Shown: positions 52,112 to 61,910 of the stretch, piece by piece
How the letters are laid out: each line of letters opens with the position of its first letter
How positions within the stretch are numbered: position 1 is the stretch's first letter
Source: JAEULH01 sp963805915
GTDB taxonomy: Bacteria; Pseudomonadota; Alphaproteobacteria; Rhodospirillales; Defluviicoccaceae
Length of the DNA stretch: 64,000 nt
Direction of reading: 5' to 3'
Assembly: GCA_963805915.1 (NCBI GenBank)
Contig: CAWDWD010000010.1
Coordinates: forward strand, 1 to 64,000
Translations under genes and position numbers: made by a program
The notes under the pieces: model-generated
Database searches by the model: none
Told to the model about the DNA's origin: nothing
What the model saw: the letters and a program-made list of their open reading frames with translations, nothing else

Positions 52112-53464
52112 ATGGCTTCCGCCGCCGAGCAGTTCGCCGCCAGCATGAACTTCGGCGCCTTCGGGCGCGCGACCGAACTGAAAAAGCGGCTTTGGTTTAC
52201 GCTGGGCGCGCTCATCGTCTACCGCCTGGGGACGTACATTCCGATCCCGGGCATCGATCCGGCGGCAATTACCGATATCTTCAACCGCCAGTCCGGCGGC
52301 ATCCTCGGCATGTTCAACATGTTCGCCGGCGGCGCGCTCGGGCGGATGACGATCTTCGCGCTCAACATCATGCCGTACATTTCGGCGTCGATCATCATGC
52401 AGCTGATGACCGCCGTCGTGCCGACCCTGGAAGCGCTCAAGAAGGAAGGCGAAACCGGTCGCAAAAAGATCAATCAATACAGCCGTTATCTGACGGTGCT
52501 GATCACCACCGGCCAGGCCTACGGGATTTCGGTCTGGCTGGAGGGGCTGCAATCGAGCCTCGGCCCGGCGGTTCACGATTCGGGAATGTTCTTCCGCTTT
52601 TCGGTCGTGGTCACCCTGGTCGGCGGGACCATGTTCTTGATGTGGATCGGCGAGCAGATCACCGCGCGCGGCATCGGCAACGGCATTTCGCTGATCATTT
52701 TCGCCGGCATCGTCGCTAATCTGCCTCACGCGCTGGCGGCGACACTCGAGCTCGGCCGAACCGGCGCGCTGTCGACTGTTTTCATCATCGGCCTGATCAT
52801 CGTCGCCATCGCCGTCATCTTCTTCGTTGTCTTCATGGAGCGCGCCCAGCGGCGCATCCTGATCCAGTATCCGAAGCGCCAGCACGGCGCCAAGGTCATG
52901 GGTGGCGAGAGCACCCATCTCCCGCTCAAGCTCAACACGTCCGGTGTCATCCCGCCGATTTTCGCCTCATCGATCCTGCTGATGCCGATCACGTTGATCG
53001 GCTTCGCGTCGGGCCAAGGACCGACGTGGCTGAACAACGTCGCGGCGTACCTCGGCCATGGCCAGCCGCTGTATCTGGCGCTCTATGTCGGCCTGATTGT
53101 GTTCTTCGCGTTCTTCTACACCGCGGTCGTCTTCAGTCCGGCCGAAACCGCCGACAATCTGAAGAAGTACGGCGGCTTCGTTCCCGGGATCCGCCCCGGC
53201 AAGAACACCGCCGATTACCTCGACAAGGTGCTCACCCGGTTGACAGTGGTCGGCGCCGCCTATTTGGGGTTTGTCTGCATCCTGCCGGAGATCATGATCT
53301 CGCGCTTCTCCGTGCCGTTCTATTTCGGCGGGACCAGTTTGTTGATCGTCGTCACCGTGACGATGGACACGGTCGCCCAGGTCCAGTCGCACCTGATCGC
53401 CCACCAATACGAGGGCCTCATCAAGAAGGCCAAACTCAGAGGTAAGGGAGGGAGACGGTCGTGA
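52112..53464 (+). CDS. secY: Sec translocase channel subunit SecY
   Basis: SecY forms the protein-conducting channel. The 450-residue protein has ten predicted membrane helices, begins MASAAEQFAASMNFGAFG, and holds PGIDPAAITDIFNRQSGGILGMFNMF (plug region) and the cytosolic loop ERAQRRILIQYPKRQHGAKVMGG. Its GTGA overlap with adk implies coupled translation. Confidence 0.98.
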   Translation: MASAAEQFAASMNFGAFGRATELKKRLWFTLGALIVYRLGTYIPIPGIDPAAITDIFNRQSGGILGMFNMFAGGALGRMTIFALNIMPYISASIIMQLMTAVVPTLEALKKEGETGRKKINQYSRYLTVLITTGQAYGISVWLEGLQSSLGPAVHDSGMFFRFSVVVTLVGGTMFLMWIGEQITARGIGNGISLIIFAGIVANLPHALAATLELGRTGALSTVFIIGLIIVAIAVIFFVVFMERAQRRILIQYPKRQHGAKVMGGESTHLPLKLNTSGVIPPIFASSILLMPITLIGFASGQGPTWLNNVAAYLGHGQPLYLALYVGLIVFFAFFYTAVVFSPAETADNLKKYGGFVPGIRPGKNTADYLDKVLTRLTVVGAAYLGFVCILPEIMISRFSVPFYFGGTSLLIVVTVTMDTVAQVQSHLIAHQYEGLIKKAKLRGKGGRRS

Positions 53465-54108
53465 ACATTGTTCTGCTTGGGCCGCCGGGATCTGGAAAAG
53501 GAACGCAGGCCAAGCGCCTGGAGGATGCTTTCGCCATCGCCCAATTGTCGACCGGCGACATGCTGCGCGACGAGGTGGCGAAGGCCAGCGAAGTTGGCCG
53601 CAAGGCCGACGCGATCATGCGCGCCGGCCAGCTGGTGCCCGACGACATCATCATCTCGCTGATCGAAGCCAGGCTCGACGATCCCAAGTCCCGTGACGGC
53701 TTCATTCTCGACGGTTTTCCGCGCACGGTTCCGCAGGCCGAGGCGCTCGACGTGATGCTGAGAACGAAGCGGCTGAAGCTCGATCACGTTCTTGAGCTCG
53801 AGGTCGATGACGAAGCCATGGTCACGCGAATCAGCGGCCGGTTCACCTGCGCCAAGTGCGGCGAGGGCTATCACGACACCTTCAAGCAGCCGAAGGTGGC
53901 CGGGGTCTGCGACGTGTGCGGCGGCACCGAGTTCAAGCGCCGGGCCGACGACAACGCCGCGACGGTGCGCGAGCGGCTCAAGGCCTATCATGCGCAAACG
54001 GAGCCGATCGCCGCGTACTACGAAAAGCAGGGGATCTTGAAGCGAGTCGACGGCATGGGCGCCATTGATCAGGTCACTAAGGACTTGACATCGGCGATAA
54101 AGAGTTAG
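53461..54108 (+). CDS. adk: Adenylate kinase, zinc-finger lid type
   Basis: Adk interconverts ATP, ADP and AMP. The 215-residue long-form protein has the P-loop GPPGSGKGTQ (8-17), LSTGDMLR, DGFPRT, and a LID domain with four cysteines (130, 133, 150, 153), which bind zinc in related enzymes. Start is GTG 53461. Its presence downstream of secY is the usual alphaproteobacterial order. Confidence 0.97.
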   Translation: MNIVLLGPPGSGKGTQAKRLEDAFAIAQLSTGDMLRDEVAKASEVGRKADAIMRAGQLVPDDIIISLIEARLDDPKSRDGFILDGFPRTVPQAEALDVMLRTKRLKLDHVLELEVDDEAMVTRISGRFTCAKCGEGYHDTFKQPKVAGVCDVCGGTEFKRRADDNAATVRERLKAYHAQTEPIAAYYEKQGILKRVDGMGAIDQVTKDLTSAIKS

Positions 54109-54117
54109 TCGGCAGGG

Positions 54118-54145
54118 TTGACGGTAGGCGCGCAGGGCCTATAAT
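54118..54145 (+). promoter_or_regulatory. Strong predicted promoter before rpsM
   Basis: TTGACG (54118-54123) and a perfect TATAAT (54140-54145) are separated by 16 bp in the adk-rpsM spacer. A CCGGGACC/CCCCCGG stem-like stretch follows at about 54147-54166. It would allow rpsM-rpsK-rpoA-rplQ to be transcribed apart from the upstream genes. Confidence 0.7.
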
Positions 54146-54208
54146 CCGGGACCTTTTTCCCCCGGCAATTTCAACAATGTTCCGCGGAACAGAACGAGGA
54201 GAGCGTTT

Positions 54209-54586
54209 GTGGCGCGTGTTGCTGGTGTAAACATTCCCACGCAGAAGCGGGTCGAAATCGCGCTGACCTATATCCACGGGGTCGGCCGGAAGACCGCCCG
54301 CGAGATTTGCACCCGGATCGGGATTCCGCGGTCGCATCGGGTGCAGCAGCTGAGCGACAACGACGTCATGCGCATCCGTGAGATGATCGACGGCGAATAC
54401 AAGGTCGAGGGCGATCTGCGCCGCGAAGTCGCGTTGAATATCAAGAGGCTGATGGATCTCGGCTGCTACCGGGGCTTGCGCCATCGCCGCGGCCTGCCGG
54501 TCCATGGACAGCGGACGCATACCAACGCGCGCACCCGGAAGGGTCCGGCCAAACCGATTGCGGGTAAGAAAAAAGTCACTAAATAG
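54209..54586 (+). CDS. rpsM: Ribosomal protein uS13 (S13)
   Basis: S13 forms intersubunit bridges in the 30S head. The 125-residue protein begins at GTG 54209 (ARVAGVNIPTQKRVEIALTY) and includes RHRRGLPVHGQRTHTNARTRKG. A GAGGAGAG site precedes the start. It opens the alpha operon. Confidence 0.98.
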   Translation: MARVAGVNIPTQKRVEIALTYIHGVGRKTAREICTRIGIPRSHRVQQLSDNDVMRIREMIDGEYKVEGDLRREVALNIKRLMDLGCYRGLRHRRGLPVHGQRTHTNARTRKGPAKPIAGKKKVTK

Positions 54587-54605
54587 GTTTTTGTAAGGAT
54601 TAAGC

Positions 54606-54998
54606 ATGGCCAAGCCTGGGACACAGCGGGTCCGGCGGCGCGAGCGGCGCAACATCAGCTCCGGAGTGGCGCACATCAGCGCCTCTTTCAACAACACGAT
54701 GATTACCATTAGCGACGCCCAAGGCAACGCGATTGCTTGGTCCTCGGCCGGTGGTCAGGGGTTCAAGGGGTCGCGCAAGTCGACGCCTTACGCCGCTCAG
54801 GTCGCCGCCGAGGACGCGGGCCGGAAGGCACAGGAGCACGGCATGAAGACCCTTGAGGTCGAGGTTAAGGGGCCTGGCGCTGGCCGGGAATCGGCGCTGC
54901 GCGCGCTGCAGACGGTCGGATTCACCATCACCGCCATTCGCGACGTAACCCCGATCCCTCACAACGGGTGCCGCCCGAGGAAACGCCGGCGAGTCTAG
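54606..54998 (+). CDS. rpsK: Ribosomal protein uS11 (S11)
   Basis: S11 sits in the platform near the E site. The 130-residue protein has GVAHISASFNNTMITISDAQGN and the conserved end RDVTPIPHNGCRPRKRRRV. Confidence 0.98.
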   Translation: MAKPGTQRVRRRERRNISSGVAHISASFNNTMITISDAQGNAIAWSSAGGQGFKGSRKSTPYAAQVAAEDAGRKAQEHGMKTLEVEVKGPGAGRESALRALQTVGFTITAIRDVTPIPHNGCRPRKRRRV

Positions 54999-55105
54999 TC
55001 GTCCGCGATCGGAGGCAAGCCGACGCTTCGGCCAGGCGCGCTCATGGTGAGCGCGTTTGCGCATGTCCCGCTCCGCTTCATTTTACGAATTTGAGGGAAC
55101 CCCCA

Positions 55106-56122
55106 GTGATTCAAAAGAATTGGCAGGCTTTGATTAAGCCGACAAAACTGGAGATCGTGCCAGGCGGTAATCCGCGGTGCGTGGCGACCATTGTCGCCGA
55201 GCCCCTCGAGCGGGGTTTCGGGTTGACGCTCGGCAATTCGATCCGGCGCGTGCTGCTCTCGTCGCTGCAGGGCGCCGCGGTTACCGCTATTCAGATCGAG
55301 GGCGTGCTTCACGAGTTCTCGATGATTCCGGGCGTTCGCGAGGACGTGACCGATATCGTCCTGAACATCAAGTCGCTGGCGCTGCGCATGGGCGGCGAAG
55401 GGCCCAAGCGGGTTCGCCTGGTCGCCGACGGCCCCGGCGAGGTGACCGCGGGGATGATCCAGACGACGCATGACATCGACGTCATGAACCCGGACATGTT
55501 GATCTGCACGCTCGACGAGGGCGCGCATCTGGCGATGGAACTGGTCGTCGAGAACGGCAAGGGCTACGTTCCGGTGGCCGCATCACGCAACGAGGACGCG
55601 CCGATCGGACTGATCCCCGTCGACTCCATTTTTTCGCCGGTCCGCAAGGTCGCCTACAAGGTCGAGAACACCCGCGTCGGCCAGGTGACCGACCATGACA
55701 AGCTGTCGATGGACATCGTCACCAACGGCGCCGTCACGCCGGAGGACGCGGTCGCGCTGGCCGCGCGTATTCTCCAAGATCAGCTCCAGCTGTTCATCAA
55801 CTTCGACGAACCGCAGGCGGCGTTCGAGGAAGAGCGGCGCGACGAATTGCCGTTCAACAAGAACCTTTTGCGCAAGGTCGATGAGCTGGAACTCTCGGTG
55901 CGGTCCGCCAACTGCCTGAAGAACGACAACATCATCTACATCGGCGATCTGGTGCAGAAGACCGAGGCGGACATGTTGCGGACGCCGAACTTCGGCCGCA
56001 AGTCGCTGAACGAGATCAAGGAAGTTCTGGTGCAGATGGGCCTCCACCTCGGCATGGAGATCACAAGCTGGCCGCCCGAAAATATCGAAGAGTTGGCCAA
56101 ACGGCTCGAAGAGCCCTACTGA
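55106..56122 (+). CDS. rpoA: RNA polymerase alpha subunit
   Basis: RpoA dimerises to nucleate RNA polymerase and contacts activators. GTG 55106 gives 338 residues: the N-terminal dimerisation domain (ERGFGLTLGNSIRRVLLSS) and the C-terminal domain (LELSVRSANCLKNDNIIYIGDLVQKTE). It is separated from rpsK by 107 bp. An upstream in-frame extension is not conserved. Confidence 0.98.
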   Translation: MIQKNWQALIKPTKLEIVPGGNPRCVATIVAEPLERGFGLTLGNSIRRVLLSSLQGAAVTAIQIEGVLHEFSMIPGVREDVTDIVLNIKSLALRMGGEGPKRVRLVADGPGEVTAGMIQTTHDIDVMNPDMLICTLDEGAHLAMELVVENGKGYVPVAASRNEDAPIGLIPVDSIFSPVRKVAYKVENTRVGQVTDHDKLSMDIVTNGAVTPEDAVALAARILQDQLQLFINFDEPQAAFEEERRDELPFNKNLLRKVDELELSVRSANCLKNDNIIYIGDLVQKTEADMLRTPNFGRKSLNEIKEVLVQMGLHLGMEITSWPPENIEELAKRLEEPY

Positions 56123-56161
56123 GGACGGTGCCCGCGACGCGGCAACCAGGGAGAACCGGCG

Positions 56162-56593
56162 ATGCGCCACAGAATGAGCGGCCGTAAGCTTGGCCGTACC
56201 AGTTCCCACCGCAAGGCGATGTTCGCCAATATGACGACGTCCTTGCTGCTGCACGAGCAGATCGTAACGACCCTGCCGAAGGCCAAGGAGCTGCGCCGCT
56301 TCGCCGAGCGCATGATCACGCTGGGCAAGCACGGCGCCTTGCATAATCGCCGGCAGGCGGCGTCGTTCCTCACCGATGACGCAGTCGTGCGTAAGCTGTT
56401 CGGGCCGCTCGCGGAGCGTTATCGCGCCCGCGCCGGCGGCTACACCCGGGTGTTGAAGGCCGGTTTTCGCCATGGCGACGACGCGCCGATGGCCGTCATC
56501 GAGCTGGTCGACCGCGATCCAGACGCCAAGGGCGCCGCCGACAAGGCGCGGGTCGCGGCCGAGCGGGCCGAGGCTGAACAGGACGCGGCATAA
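56162..56593 (+). CDS. rplQ: Ribosomal protein bL17 (L17)
   Basis: L17 lies near the tunnel exit. The 143-residue protein has MRHRMSGRKLGRTSSHRKAMF and ANMTTSLLLHEQIVTTLPKAKELR. The last 25 residues are an Ala/Asp/Glu-rich tail beyond the usual core. Last gene of the ribosomal cluster. Confidence 0.97.
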   Translation: MRHRMSGRKLGRTSSHRKAMFANMTTSLLLHEQIVTTLPKAKELRRFAERMITLGKHGALHNRRQAASFLTDDAVVRKLFGPLAERYRARAGGYTRVLKAGFRHGDDAPMAVIELVDRDPDAKGAADKARVAAERAEAEQDAA

Positions 56594-56665
56594 GGTTCGC
56601 TCTCATCACCGCGTCCGCCGGCCTTCGGCAACCGTAACCCCGGTTCCGGTCGTCGGCCGGCAAGG

Positions 56666-57997
56666 ATGCCGTCGTTGACCAAGGGCAAGCGCCTCTCCGA
56701 CACCGCCGGTCTCTTCGCTTCCCAGGCGCCGCGCCCGCTCGCCGACCGGCTGCGTCCGGCGAGCCTTGGCGAGGTCGTCGGCCAAGATCATCTGCTCGCC
56801 GCCGAGGCGCCGATCGGGCGCATGATCGCCGCCGGCAAGCTGTCGTCAATGATCCTGTGGGGACCGCCGGGTACCGGCAAGACCACCATCGCGCGGCTGC
56901 TGGCCGCTCACACCGATCTCCATTTCGAGCTGCTCTCGGCCGTCTTTTCCGGCGTCGCCGATCTGCGTCGGGTGTTCGACGCCGCCCGTGGCCGCCGCGG
57001 CGACGGCAAGGGCACGCTGCTGTTCATCGACGAGATCCATCGCTTCAACCGCGCCCAGCAGGACGGCTTCCTGCCGTACGTCGAGGACGGCACCATCATC
57101 CTGGTCGGCGCCACCACCGAAAACCCGTCCTTCGAGCTTAACGCGCCGTTGCTCTCGCGCTGTCAGGTGTTCGTGCTGCGCCGCCTCGACCATGACGCCC
57201 TGGCCGAGATCCTGGCCCGCGCCGAACGGAGCCTCGCGCGCGCGCTGCCGTTGAGCGAAGACGGCCGCGCCGCCCTGCTGGCGATGGCCGACGGCGACGG
57301 GCGCTATCTGCTCAACCTGGCCGAGACGCTGGCGGGCTATCCGCAAGCTCCGGCGCTCGACGCCGGCGGGCTCGCCGAGGCGGTGCAGCGCCGCGTGCCG
57401 CTCTACGACAAGGCCCAGGAGGGCCACTACAATCTCATCAGCGCGCTGCACAAGTCGCTGCGCGGCTCCGACACCGACGCCGCGCTGTACTGGTTCGCGC
57501 GGATGCTGGCGGGCGGCGAGGATCCGCTTTACATCGCGCGGCGGCTGGTCCGCTTCTCGGTCGAGGATATAGGTCTCGCCGATCCGCAAGCGCTGGTCCA
57601 GGCGCTCGCCGCATGGGACGCCTTCGAGCGGCTCGGCTCGCCCGAGGGCGAGCTCGCCCTGGTCCAGTGCGTGATCTACCTCGGCTCGGCGCCCAAATCG
57701 AACGCGGCCTACCGGGCCGAGGGCGCGGCCAAGCGGGCCGCCCGCGAAACCGGTTCGCTGATGCCGCCGATGCACATCCTCAACGCGCCCACCCGGTTGA
57801 TGCGCACGCTCGGCTACGGCGAGGGCTACGTCTACGATCACGCGACCGCCGAAGGGTTCTCGGGCCAGAACTACTTCCCCGACGCGATGGAGCGCCGGCG
57901 GCTCTACACCCCCGGCGGGCGCGGTTTCGAAAAGGAGATCGCCGCGCGGCTGGCTTACTGGCAGCGGCTGCGCGACAAGGAGGGCGGCGGTGGCTGA
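56666..57997 (+). CDS. rarA: Replication-associated recombination protein A
   Basis: RarA (MgsA) is an AAA+ ATPase acting at stalled replication forks. The 443-residue protein has RPASLGEVVGQDHLL, Walker A GPPGTGKTT (about 68-76), Walker B LLFIDEIHR and a C-terminal tetramerisation region (FSVEDIGLADPQAL, YLGSAPKSNAAYRA). It starts 72 bp after rplQ and overlaps the next gene by 8 bp. Confidence 0.95.
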   Translation: MPSLTKGKRLSDTAGLFASQAPRPLADRLRPASLGEVVGQDHLLAAEAPIGRMIAAGKLSSMILWGPPGTGKTTIARLLAAHTDLHFELLSAVFSGVADLRRVFDAARGRRGDGKGTLLFIDEIHRFNRAQQDGFLPYVEDGTIILVGATTENPSFELNAPLLSRCQVFVLRRLDHDALAEILARAERSLARALPLSEDGRAALLAMADGDGRYLLNLAETLAGYPQAPALDAGGLAEAVQRRVPLYDKAQEGHYNLISALHKSLRGSDTDAALYWFARMLAGGEDPLYIARRLVRFSVEDIGLADPQALVQALAAWDAFERLGSPEGELALVQCVIYLGSAPKSNAAYRAEGAAKRAARETGSLMPPMHILNAPTRLMRTLGYGEGYVYDHATAEGFSGQNYFPDAMERRRLYTPGGRGFEKEIAARLAYWQRLRDKEGGGG

Positions 57998-59066
57998 GGC
58001 CGATCGGGAAGGCGCCGGCGAGGACCGGGCCGGCAAAGGCGGCGGCGTGACGATGCGCGAGGTCGGCAGGGACGAAGCCGGCCTGCGCGTCGATCGCTGG
58101 TTCCGCCGCCACGTCCCCGGCCTGCCGCACGGCCGGTTGGAGAAACTGCTGCGCGGCGGCCAGATCCGCGTCGACGGGCAAAGGGCCAAGGCCGGAGACC
58201 GGCTGCAACCAGGCCAGGTCATTCGCGTCCCACCCTTGAGCGATCCGCCGGCGAAGCGGGACACGCGACTTGGCGCGCCGCGCGCGGACGACGCCATAAC
58301 CCGCGCGGCGCTCGAATCGTGGATCCTCTACCGCGACGAAACGCTCATCGCGCTCAACAAGCCCGCCGGCCTCGCGGTCCAGGGCGGCAGCGGCACGAAA
58401 CGCCACCTCGATGCGATGCTCGCGGCTTTTGCCGGCGGGGGCGAGCGTCCGCGGCTGGTCCACCGTCTCGACAAGGATACCTCCGGGGTGATCGTCGTCG
58501 CCCGGACCGCGGCCGCCGCGGCGGCATTGACCAAGGCCTTCCGCGATCGCGCCGCGCGCAAACTCTATTGGGCGATCGTCGTCGGCGTGCCCAAGCCCGA
58601 ACGCGGCCGCATCGATCTCGCCCTCGCCAAGGAGCCGGGACGCCACGGCGAGCGGGTGGAGGTCGCCGGCGACGGCGATCGCGCGATCACCGACTTCGCC
58701 GTCGTCGAACGGGCCGGGCGGCGGGCGGCATGGCTGGAACTGAGCCCGCTGACGGGGCGCACGCACCAGCTTCGCGCCCACTGCGCCGCGATCGAAACCC
58801 CCATTCTCGGCGATGGCAAGTACGGCGGACAGGCGGCGTTTCTCGATGCCACCGCGCCGGCGCGGATCCTCAATCTGCACGCGCGCGCGATCGCGATCCC
58901 GCATCCGGCCGGCGGCACCCTCGAAGTCGAGGCGCCGCTGCCCGAGCACATGCGCGCGACCTGGCGATTTTTCGGCTTCAGCGATATGCCCGTCCGCCCG
59001 CCGCGCCACGACCGCCGCCCGCCGGCCTCTCCCTCAGCCAGGCGCGCGCCGCAGGACCGTCATTAG
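57990..59066 (+). CDS. RluC/RluD-type RNA pseudouridine synthase
   Basis: The 358-residue enzyme has an N-terminal S4 RNA-binding domain (LRVDRWFRRHVPGLPHGRLEKLLRGGQIRVDG) and the catalytic motif HRLDKDTSGVIV with the active Asp. LTGRTHQLRAHCA follows. It would isomerise uridines in 23S rRNA; the exact target position cannot be told. It overlaps rarA and, convergently, hpnN by 33 bp. Confidence 0.92.
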   Translation: MAEADREGAGEDRAGKGGGVTMREVGRDEAGLRVDRWFRRHVPGLPHGRLEKLLRGGQIRVDGQRAKAGDRLQPGQVIRVPPLSDPPAKRDTRLGAPRADDAITRAALESWILYRDETLIALNKPAGLAVQGGSGTKRHLDAMLAAFAGGGERPRLVHRLDKDTSGVIVVARTAAAAAALTKAFRDRAARKLYWAIVVGVPKPERGRIDLALAKEPGRHGERVEVAGDGDRAITDFAVVERAGRRAAWLELSPLTGRTHQLRAHCAAIETPILGDGKYGGQAAFLDATAPARILNLHARAIAIPHPAGGTLEVEAPLPEHMRATWRFFGFSDMPVRPPRHDRRPPASPSARRAPQDRH

Positions 59067-61679
59067 CGCCGGCAGAACGATAACGGTGCAGGCCAGAGTC
59101 AGGCCGATGGCGATGGTCAGCAGCGCCCCCATGCCGGCGATGCCCGGATGTGACGATAGCGCCAGCGTGCCGAACGAGCCCATCGTCGTCAGCGCGCTGA
59201 AGACGACCGCGCGCGGCGTGCACGAGCTCATCATGCTCGCCGCCTGGCCCTCCTGACGCTCGCGAATGACCAGGTTCAGGCTGGCCGATACCCCGAGGCC
59301 GAACAGCAGCGGCAGGACGATGACGTTGGCGAAATTGAACGGCATGGCGAAGACCGCCGACGCGGCAACGGTGAGCAGCGCGGCGAGCAGCAGCGGCGCG
59401 AAGACCAGGGCGATATCGCGGACGTTCCGCAGCAGGACCACCAGCAGCAGGGCAATGCCGGCGATCGCCAGGGCCGCCGCTTCGATGAAGGCCCGCTCGA
59501 CCGCCCGCCCCGCCTCGACAATGACCACCGGCGCGCCGATGGCGTCCGGCGCAATGGACTGCACCTCGGCGACGAACCGGTTCAGCGCCTTGGTATCCTC
59601 GGCGACCCGCTCCTTGGGATAGATCTCGACGCGGGCGCGTCCGTCCGCAGCCATCCATCGCCGGCGGAAGTCATCCGGTAGGGTGTCCACGGTGATCCGC
59701 TGTGCGCCGAGCAGCGCGCGGAGCGCGTCGAGCTGCGCCGGCAGGCCGCTCAGCAAGCCCTCGTCGAGGCGCGCCAGCATGGTCTCGGGCGCGAGTTTCG
59801 CCGCCAGCGCATCGAACGAGGCGAGCAGCCGCCGGGCGGCGGGCGAGGCTGGTCCATTGCCCCCGGCCAACGCGGCGAGCCCGCGCTTCAGCCGGTCAAG
59901 CGCCGCCATCGTCTCGGCCGTTGAGGGCGGCGGCGCCACCGCTCCGCTTAGCGCCGGCTCGAGGATCAGCGCAAGGGTATCGACCATCGTCAGTTTGGCG
60001 TCCTGATCGGCCGGCACGAAATCGGCCAACGTCCGCGCGCCTTTAACCGTGGGAAGATCACGCGCGGCCTCGGCGATGGCGCGCGCGCGCGGCAGGTCGG
60101 GGGCGAGCGCCGCGAGCGCGTAGGCCTCGTTCAGCCCGGAGGCCATCAGGTCGCGCAGTGTTCTCACCGCCTCGCCGCGCGGATCCTTGAGATGCAGCGG
60201 GTCGAAATCGAACTGCGCGCGTGGCGCCACGATCAGCCCGGCAAGCGCAACGGCGGCGGCTCCCCACAACATCGCCTTCGGCCGCGCCTCGCTCCACCGT
60301 TGGAATCGTCCGATGGCGGCAATATCGGGGCTCGCGTTCGGCCGATGCGGGCGCGCTTTCATCGGCATGAGGCTAAGCAGGGCGGGGAGGATGGTGAGGC
60401 TGACGACCAGGGCGATGGCCATGCCGGTCCCGGCGATCAGGCCGAGTTCGGCGAGACCGACGTAGGTGGTCGGCAGAAACGAAAAGAACCCAATGGCGGC
60501 GCAGATGGCCGAGAGCGTCAGCGCGCCGCCGACGCCGCCCGCCGCCCGGCCGAGCGCCGCGGCGTGGTCCAGCCCGAGGTCGATGCCTTCCTTGTAGCGG
60601 AGCGTGTAATGAATGCCGAAGTCGACCGCGAGGCCGATGAACAGCACGAAGAAGGCGACCGACAACAGGTTCAAGGTTCCGACCAGGGCAATGGCCGCGG
60701 CGGCGGTAAAGACCAGACCGAAGACGACCGTCAGCAGCGTCGCCAGCGACAGCCTGAACCCGCGAAAGCAGAGAAAGGCGAGAAACGCGACGATCGCGAA
60801 TGAGATTAGTTCCGGCGATGCCCGGCCGAGCTGGGCGCTTCGCAATTCCTCGTCGGCGAGCGCGGCCTCACCGGTAAGACGAACCGAAATGCCGTGGGCG
60901 GGATCGAGGTCGAGTGATGCCGCGAGGTCGCGGATCGCGGCGATCGCTTTCGCGGCGGGTTGCAGCGACGCGTAGTCCAGCGGCGGCTTGAGCACGACGA
61001 TGCGCCGCATCTGGTCTGGATCGGGCGTCGCGCCGAACATCATCGACTGCCATGAGAGTGGCGTAAACCGGCCGGCCGCCTCGCCCTCGATACTGGCCGC
61101 GATGGTCTCGAGCGCCGGTGCTATGCGCGGGCCGCCTTCGCCGCCGCCGGTCCCCGCGTCCTCCGCCGGTGCGTTTTCAACCGCCAGCGACAGCACGCCG
61201 AACAGTCCGCGCAGGCTCGGATCGGTGGCCAATGCGCCGATGAACGGCTGGGCCTGGGCGAGCTGGTCGACGACGTCCTGGAGCTGCCCGGTGGACAGAA
61301 ACAGCAGGCCGTTGCGGCGGAAAAAGGCGTCGCCGGCCGGATCGAAGACCGTGCCGAAGACCTCGGGGCGCGCGCGGAACCCCCGCGCCAGGGCGGTTCC
61401 GGCCGCGTCGACGAGGTCGGGCGTTTCGCCCTCGACGACCACGACGATGGTTTCGACCCCGCCCGGAAACGCCGCCGCCATCGCCCGGTCGGCCTTGCGG
61501 AAGGGCAGTTCGGCCGACATCATGTCGACGGTGTTGGTGTTGATCGCGAAGTTGCGCGCGACGTACACGCCGGCGGCGACGGCGGCGGCGAGCGCCAGCG
61601 CGATCACGATCCAGGCGCGGCGTCGCACGGCGCCGGTCCAACGCTCGAGCAGGCGGATCATCGCGGCGTTGGACGGCAT
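59034..61679 (-). CDS. hpnN: Hopanoid biosynthesis-associated RND transporter (MMPL type)
   Basis: HpnN moves hopanoids to the outer membrane. The 881-residue inner-membrane protein has twelve predicted helices in two repeats, each with a large periplasmic loop: first NFAINTNTVDMMSAELPFRK, FLVAFAF-type helix bundles (AALGRAAGGVGGALTLSAIC and CTPRAVVFSALTTMGSFG), and the FPGGVETIVVVVEG loop typical of HpnN. No other hopanoid genes are in the window. The stop overlaps the neighbouring pseudouridine synthase gene on the opposite strand. Confidence 0.87.
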   Translation of the reverse strand: MPSNAAMIRLLERWTGAVRRRAWIVIALALAAAVAAGVYVARNFAINTNTVDMMSAELPFRKADRAMAAAFPGGVETIVVVVEGETPDLVDAAGTALARGFRARPEVFGTVFDPAGDAFFRRNGLLFLSTGQLQDVVDQLAQAQPFIGALATDPSLRGLFGVLSLAVENAPAEDAGTGGGEGGPRIAPALETIAASIEGEAAGRFTPLSWQSMMFGATPDPDQMRRIVVLKPPLDYASLQPAAKAIAAIRDLAASLDLDPAHGISVRLTGEAALADEELRSAQLGRASPELISFAIVAFLAFLCFRGFRLSLATLLTVVFGLVFTAAAAIALVGTLNLLSVAFFVLFIGLAVDFGIHYTLRYKEGIDLGLDHAAALGRAAGGVGGALTLSAICAAIGFFSFLPTTYVGLAELGLIAGTGMAIALVVSLTILPALLSLMPMKARPHRPNASPDIAAIGRFQRWSEARPKAMLWGAAAVALAGLIVAPRAQFDFDPLHLKDPRGEAVRTLRDLMASGLNEAYALAALAPDLPRARAIAEAARDLPTVKGARTLADFVPADQDAKLTMVDTLALILEPALSGAVAPPPSTAETMAALDRLKRGLAALAGGNGPASPAARRLLASFDALAAKLAPETMLARLDEGLLSGLPAQLDALRALLGAQRITVDTLPDDFRRRWMAADGRARVEIYPKERVAEDTKALNRFVAEVQSIAPDAIGAPVVIVEAGRAVERAFIEAAALAIAGIALLLVVLLRNVRDIALVFAPLLLAALLTVAASAVFAMPFNFANVIVLPLLFGLGVSASLNLVIRERQEGQAASMMSSCTPRAVVFSALTTMGSFGTLALSSHPGIAGMGALLTIAIGLTLACTVIVLPALMTVLRRAPG

Positions 61680-61789
61680 GGAAAGATGACTGGTCCGAGG
61701 TTAGAGTTGCGCGAACCGGGGCTTGCTTCGCCCGGCACCGCCGCCCCGCCCTATAGCCGCCAAGCACCGTCAATGCAACGTGCCAGCGC

Positions 61790-61822
61790 CAGTGCGGCGC
61801 CAGTGCGGCGCCAGTGCGGCGC
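61790..61822. repeat. 11-bp tandem repeat, three perfect copies
   Basis: CAGTGCGGCGC occurs at 61790-61800, 61801-61811 and 61812-61822, then decays (CAGTGGGGCGA). It lies in the divergent spacer between hpnN and the DsbA-type gene and would vary by slippage. No spacers, so not CRISPR. Confidence 0.88.
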
Positions 61823-61910
61823 CAGTGGGGCGACACGGGGCGACAGAGCGGGGTTCAGCTGCGTTGTGCGGGCACGGCGGGCGGCGTATAGTTGTCCAAA
61901 TCTGGTAGCG

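Noticed and set aside
54147..54166. Intrinsic terminator after the rpsM promoter
   Set aside because: The CCGGGACC...CCCCCGG stem is imperfect and its T-run lies in the loop, not after it.
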